Below are positions 60,834-64,000 of a DNA stretch of 64,000 nucleotides, piece after piece. The stretch comes from DATFJT01 sp965230755 (GTDB lineage: Bacteria; Bacteroidota; Bacteroidia; Chitinophagales; Saprospiraceae), in NCBI GenBank assembly GCA_965230755.1, contig CBDDLT010000016.1:1-64000 (forward strand). The letters run 5' to 3'. The translations under genes were made by a program, and so were the position numbers. Under the pieces are notes generated by a model. That model ran no database searches, was not told the DNA's origin, and worked only from the letters and a program-made list of their open reading frames with translations. How positions within the stretch are numbered: position 1 is the first letter of the stretch; each line of letters begins with the position of its first letter.

Positions 60834-61895
60834 TCAAATTGTAAAGCGAGAGAGGACCGTTCTTTGCTTTTCCACTTTCACATTCATCTTATAGAAATGC
60901 CTCCAGTTTTGTTCCTCTGTTTTACTCATTGGAATGACCTTGGCTACTATATTTCTCTCTGTGGGTTCGTATTTCTTCTGGAATTCAGATGGCAGTGCAT
61001 AAGTGCTGATATAAAAGTTACTGATCAAACCATTTTTCGAACTACCATCGGGAAATCTGACTTTTACGACATCCCCAACATCTAAATTATCTACTTCTTC
61101 CGGATCGAAATATGTACTTATCGAAGCATCTCTCAACTGATGGATGGTCATGAGCTCTGACTTCTTGTAGCATATTTCATTGTTTTCATGAAAAATATCA
61201 CTGATGATTCCGTCAACAGGAGCTACAAAGTATTTTTGTCGATCGTAGATCTTCAACTTGCTTTTGTTGACATTATCAAACATATTCAAATTGCGGTTTA
61301 ACTGATATAGGTATTTCTTGTACATCTTGTTTTCGTTGAGTAATAGTTCATTATCTTCTAGAACCATTTGTTTCTTTTCTTTGAGAGAGGTATAATGATC
61401 GTATTCCTCATGAAGACCGCTTAAAAGCATATTTTCACGCAATTCTATCATATGATCGATACTGGAAATCCGATGATTATTGTTTTGGATCATGATACTA
61501 TTCTGCTCGATTTTATTTCCAATACTTAGCTTTTCTCTAATTATCCAATCGGACCCTTTGTCTTCGACAAGAAGATTAACTTTCTGAATCTCATCCGCTA
61601 GAATTTGATAAGCAAATAGAGTATCTCCTTGACAAACAGCATCGCCTTTTGAGGTGAACAAATTAAGTAGCTTGACATCATTCTGAAAGTTAATAGTCTG
61701 CTTAGGAAGTTCTACTTGACCATCGGCATGTATAATTAGAGTCCCTCGATAAACATGCTTAATTACTGAAAATAGAATGATTAAAAATATGCCGAGGTAG
61801 GCCCTTCTGCTCCAATTTACCTTTGGTTTATCAATAACCGGTTCTTGAAGTATCTTGATGAAAGATTTCTCTTCTCTTAGTTTAAATGACTTCAT
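60834..61895 (-). CDS. HlyD-like membrane fusion protein
   Basis: A 353-residue protein with one N-terminal helix (~32-50, YLGIFLIILFSVIKH) and a periplasmic part with biotinyl-lipoyl-like strands (LNLFTSKGDAVCQGDTLFAY), a coiled-coil hairpin (~110-215, SLKEKKQMVLEDNELLLNE) and a second lipoyl half (VDNLDVGDVVKVRF). Its plan resembles the Alg44-type or MFP partner in secretion. It overlaps the TolC-like gene by 4 bp. Confidence 0.87.
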   Translation of the reverse strand: MKSFKLREEKSFIKILQEPVIDKPKVNWSRRAYLGIFLIILFSVIKHVYRGTLIIHADGQVELPKQTINFQNDVKLLNLFTSKGDAVCQGDTLFAYQILADEIQKVNLLVEDKGSDWIIREKLSIGNKIEQNSIMIQNNNHRISSIDHMIELRENMLLSGLHEEYDHYTSLKEKKQMVLEDNELLLNENKMYKKYLYQLNRNLNMFDNVNKSKLKIYDRQKYFVAPVDGIISDIFHENNEICYKKSELMTIHQLRDASISTYFDPEEVDNLDVGDVVKVRFPDGSSKNGLISNFYISTYALPSEFQKKYEPTERNIVAKVIPMSKTEEQNWRHFYKMNVKVEKQRTVLSRFTI

Positions 61896-63385
61896 TGTAT
61901 CTGAATTTGTTTATTAGAATGATGGTTAACCGTTCTTATTTCTAGCTCTTTTAGTGCATTCAAGTCAGTGAAAAACAGTTTCTGATCTTTACCCTGATCT
62001 TCAAATTTTTCTACCATATTTTCTAAGTCTGATCGGTTTTTATAATTACCGGGATTGAAGGCCAAGACATTATCCATCATCTTGAACTCCTCATTAGAAA
62101 CCGGAGTAATTTCATTCTGCTCCAGGAACAAATGATCTTGAATACTTAGTGCTGTCAAATCAGCAATAGGAAGGTATCTTTCCATTTTATACTTATTGAT
62201 TGGCCCATTACTCGGAAGATGTTCTAGATAAGGATATATGTCTTCTCGATGAATAAGCTTTTTGACGGCAAGTATAATTAGATGACTTTGTTGCTTTATC
62301 TCTTGAATTTCGAATTCATTCAATAAGCTGTCTATTCTCAATCTCGACAATTCTACACTTTTTCCAATTGAAAGCAACTCGCTCTTGGTTTCGAGCTTCC
62401 GCCGAGCCTCGGCAATGGTACGCAACTGAGCCAATTGCCGCAGGAATTGCTTAATCTTGTACTCATACTCCGATTGATAAGTAATTAATTCTTTTTGCTT
62501 TTGAGTCTTTTCCATTTCATGTCTTTCGATAATCACCTTTTGTTCATAGCGCGAGGCTTTATTTTGCGATGACCAGAGGTCTCTGGATAGGTTTACAGAA
62601 AAATAAGGCTGACTTCTTGATATATCATATCCCGCCTGAAGGGAGAGATTTGGAAGTGAAGTTCTTTCTTTTTCCAGTTCAATTACTTTATTCTTCATTC
62701 CCAGTATTACCTCATCTTCAGGATTATTTCGGACCCGTTCGACAATAGCCTCAAAATTGATCCTCCAAAATCGGTTGTCAAAGTCCAATTCCAAGTTCAT
62801 ATCAGTAGCTGCTTCAAAAAGATCATTGAATTCACGCATCGACCTCATGAGGTGATTATACTCTCTTTGTATAGCCTGGACTTCGATGATCGGCCTGAAG
62901 TCGATTCTCTTATTGTAATACAACTCGTTCAAACTATTCAAGGTCTCATTGCATTGCCTGAGCAACTCATGACATATTACTAACTTCTTCTTATTGTTCA
63001 GATACAGGACCGCATCGTATATTATTCCATATTGATGGTTGATGATCTCCTGATCTCCTTCCAGTTCAGTTAAGGTCATTCTGTTCCTCAATTTTTCCGC
63101 CTCCATTTGATGATCCAACATACCTCCTTTCCAAAAATTGATTCTTCCATAGATTCTAGTTGAAAGCCCTTGATCTATTTCATCTTGTCTAAAATTGGCG
63201 ATTCTCACACCTGCACTTAATCCGGCGTCTCTCTGAAGATCCTCAATCCTCTCTTCGATAGCCATTGTTTTGTAGAATTCTAATTCCCCAAAATCCATAC
63301 AAAACAGGCTATCTAGATAGAATACTTGCTGACCTGCCATCAATACTGGCCAACAAAGCGTGAGTATAAAGACTGATTTCATCAT
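61892..63385 (-). CDS. TolC-like outer membrane efflux protein of exopolysaccharide locus
   Basis: From the ATG at 63385 the product has 497 residues. It has a signal peptide (MMKSVFILTLCWPVLMAG) and long alpha-helical coiled coils with strand pairs (SLQAGYDISRSQPYFSVNLS near 260), the TolC/OMF layout. It probably forms the outer-membrane exit for the polymer, with the HlyD-like protein. The TTG at 63406 is an alternative start. Confidence 0.82.
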   Translation of the reverse strand: MMKSVFILTLCWPVLMAGQQVFYLDSLFCMDFGELEFYKTMAIEERIEDLQRDAGLSAGVRIANFRQDEIDQGLSTRIYGRINFWKGGMLDHQMEAEKLRNRMTLTELEGDQEIINHQYGIIYDAVLYLNNKKKLVICHELLRQCNETLNSLNELYYNKRIDFRPIIEVQAIQREYNHLMRSMREFNDLFEAATDMNLELDFDNRFWRINFEAIVERVRNNPEDEVILGMKNKVIELEKERTSLPNLSLQAGYDISRSQPYFSVNLSRDLWSSQNKASRYEQKVIIERHEMEKTQKQKELITYQSEYEYKIKQFLRQLAQLRTIAEARRKLETKSELLSIGKSVELSRLRIDSLLNEFEIQEIKQQSHLIILAVKKLIHREDIYPYLEHLPSNGPINKYKMERYLPIADLTALSIQDHLFLEQNEITPVSNEEFKMMDNVLAFNPGNYKNRSDLENMVEKFEDQGKDQKLFFTDLNALKELEIRTVNHHSNKQIQIQ

Positions 63386-63407
63386 TAGTCGCTTTGTCAG
63401 ATTCAAA

Positions 63408-64000
63408 TTAAAGTGTCAAGTATTCTATCTGTCCGAATATAGAACTAGGCTTCCCAAGAGTTCTTTTAAAGTCAAATACTACAGCTTGATCATTGCATAT
63501 AGGTCGTATGTAGCCCCAATTTATCGATGCGAATTGATCATGGTTGACCGCATAAATCACTACATCATAGTTTTGACTCATCTTATCAATTAGACTAAAT
63601 TCATAGTATTGCTCCATCTCTGCACTATCCGCTAAAGGATCCAATACTTCAGTCTTTCTACTTCTATTGCGTAAAAGCAATGCTAACTCGGCAGCCTTAG
63701 AATTCCTAAGGTCAGATACATTTTCTTTGAAGGTTGCTCCTAGGACTAGCACCTTACTCTCAGAGAGTTCTTTTCCCATTTCACTTAAAGCCTTTTCTAC
63801 GCGTTGAACGACCTGTTCTGGCATGGCATCATTGAGCAAACGGCAGTTGGATATGACTGGCAAATCAACTCCATAGTCTTTGGCTTTGTGGATCAAATAA
63901 TAAGGATCTACACCAATACAGTGCCCACCGACTAATCCCGGATAAAAATTAAGAAAGTTCCATTTAGTACCGGCTGCAGCAAGTACATCGTGCGTGTTGA
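63408..64000 (-). CDS. UDP-glucose/GDP-mannose-type nucleotide-sugar dehydrogenase (5' end cut by window edge)
   Basis: The frame is open from the window edge (first full codon at 63998) to the stop at 63408, 196 codons of the C-terminal half. The catalytic cysteine block GLVGGHCIGVDPYYLIHKA is present, then the C-terminal UDP-binding domain VLVLGATFKENVSDLRNSKA. Members oxidise a nucleotide sugar to its uronic acid with NAD+. The gene supplies uronic acid to the polymer; the substrate (UDP-Glc, UDP-GlcNAc or GDP-Man) cannot be fixed from this part. Confidence 0.93.
   Translation of the reverse strand, partial: NTHDVLAAAGTKWNFLNFYPGLVGGHCIGVDPYYLIHKAKDYGVDLPVISNCRLLNDAMPEQVVQRVEKALSEMGKELSESKVLVLGATFKENVSDLRNSKAAELALLLRNRSRKTEVLDPLADSAEMEQYYEFSLIDKMSQNYDVVIYAVNHDQFASINWGYIRPICNDQAVVFDFKRTLGKPSSIFGQIEYLTL

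Overview
The window looks like a chromosomal segment of a free-living, probably marine, member of the Bacteroidota, most likely of the Saprospiria/Lewinella type. The evidence is moderate-to-low G+C, several promoters of the Bacteroidota type (TAnnTTTG -7 box), Gram-negative lipid A synthesis (lpxK), proteins with type IX secretion (T9SS) C-terminal sorting tails, many SusD-free lipoproteins, DUF4837/DUF3570/DUF4266 proteins, a Rho factor with a long charged insert, and a carbamoyl-phosphate synthase without the C-terminal regulatory domain. No rRNA, tRNA, CRISPR array or phage was seen. The phylum is secure; the class is an inference.

Layout. 1-2623: a two-domain amidohydrolase (cut by the left edge) behind rsmG. 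2880-5885: lipoprotein, ECF sigma factor and membrane/beta-barrel protein in one tight operon. 6040-13024: a five-gene operon carB, amn, lpxK, an acyltransferase and a glycosyltransferase, read from a clear promoter. 13187-18107: GNAT, a frameshifted isoprenylcysteine-type methyltransferase, an alkane monooxygenase (alkB), a small conserved protein, rlmD and a secreted protein. 18262-23330: a secreted protein, a LysR regulator facing a rhodanese, PhzF-like enzyme and small accessory genes, then a lipoprotein. 23520-24911: a complete IS3-family element with an intact A AAA AAG frameshift site. 24929-33924: DUF4837 lipoprotein, MoxR ATPase, then the housekeeping block rnpA, rpmH (too short for usual ORF listings), rho, serS, a zinc peptidase, a PIN-like protein and frr.

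34027-39154: an orphan Pycsar-effector-like (PycTM) membrane protein with a degraded HD domain, then a thioredoxin-ApbE-DUF4266-DUF3570-methyltransferase operon that looks like an envelope flavinylation module. 39501-44769: a membrane patatin and a divergent pair of cysteine-rich exported proteins. 44834-50469: a sigma factor, a TPR membrane protein, a T9SS protein and a membrane-anchored TPR-CHAT peptidase, all on one strand; this is my best candidate for an undescribed system. 50943-57974: carbonic anhydrase, a secreted PHB-depolymerase-like esterase, glyS, a betaine-type methyltransferase and a cytochrome-like lipoprotein. 58110-64000: an exopolysaccharide locus (nucleotide-sugar dehydrogenase, TolC-like protein, HlyD-like protein, TackOD1 protein, processive GT2), cut by the right edge.

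Non-coding structure is unusually rich. Three ~166-bp elements with terminal inverted repeats and TA boundaries (27821-27986, 39201-39365, 51948-52114) behave like a MITE family; the first supplies the stop codons of both flanking genes. A tandem array of 176-bp units (53615-54240) carries GCTCC-n-GGAGC and CCACGTGG palindromes. Several bidirectional terminators separate convergent genes.
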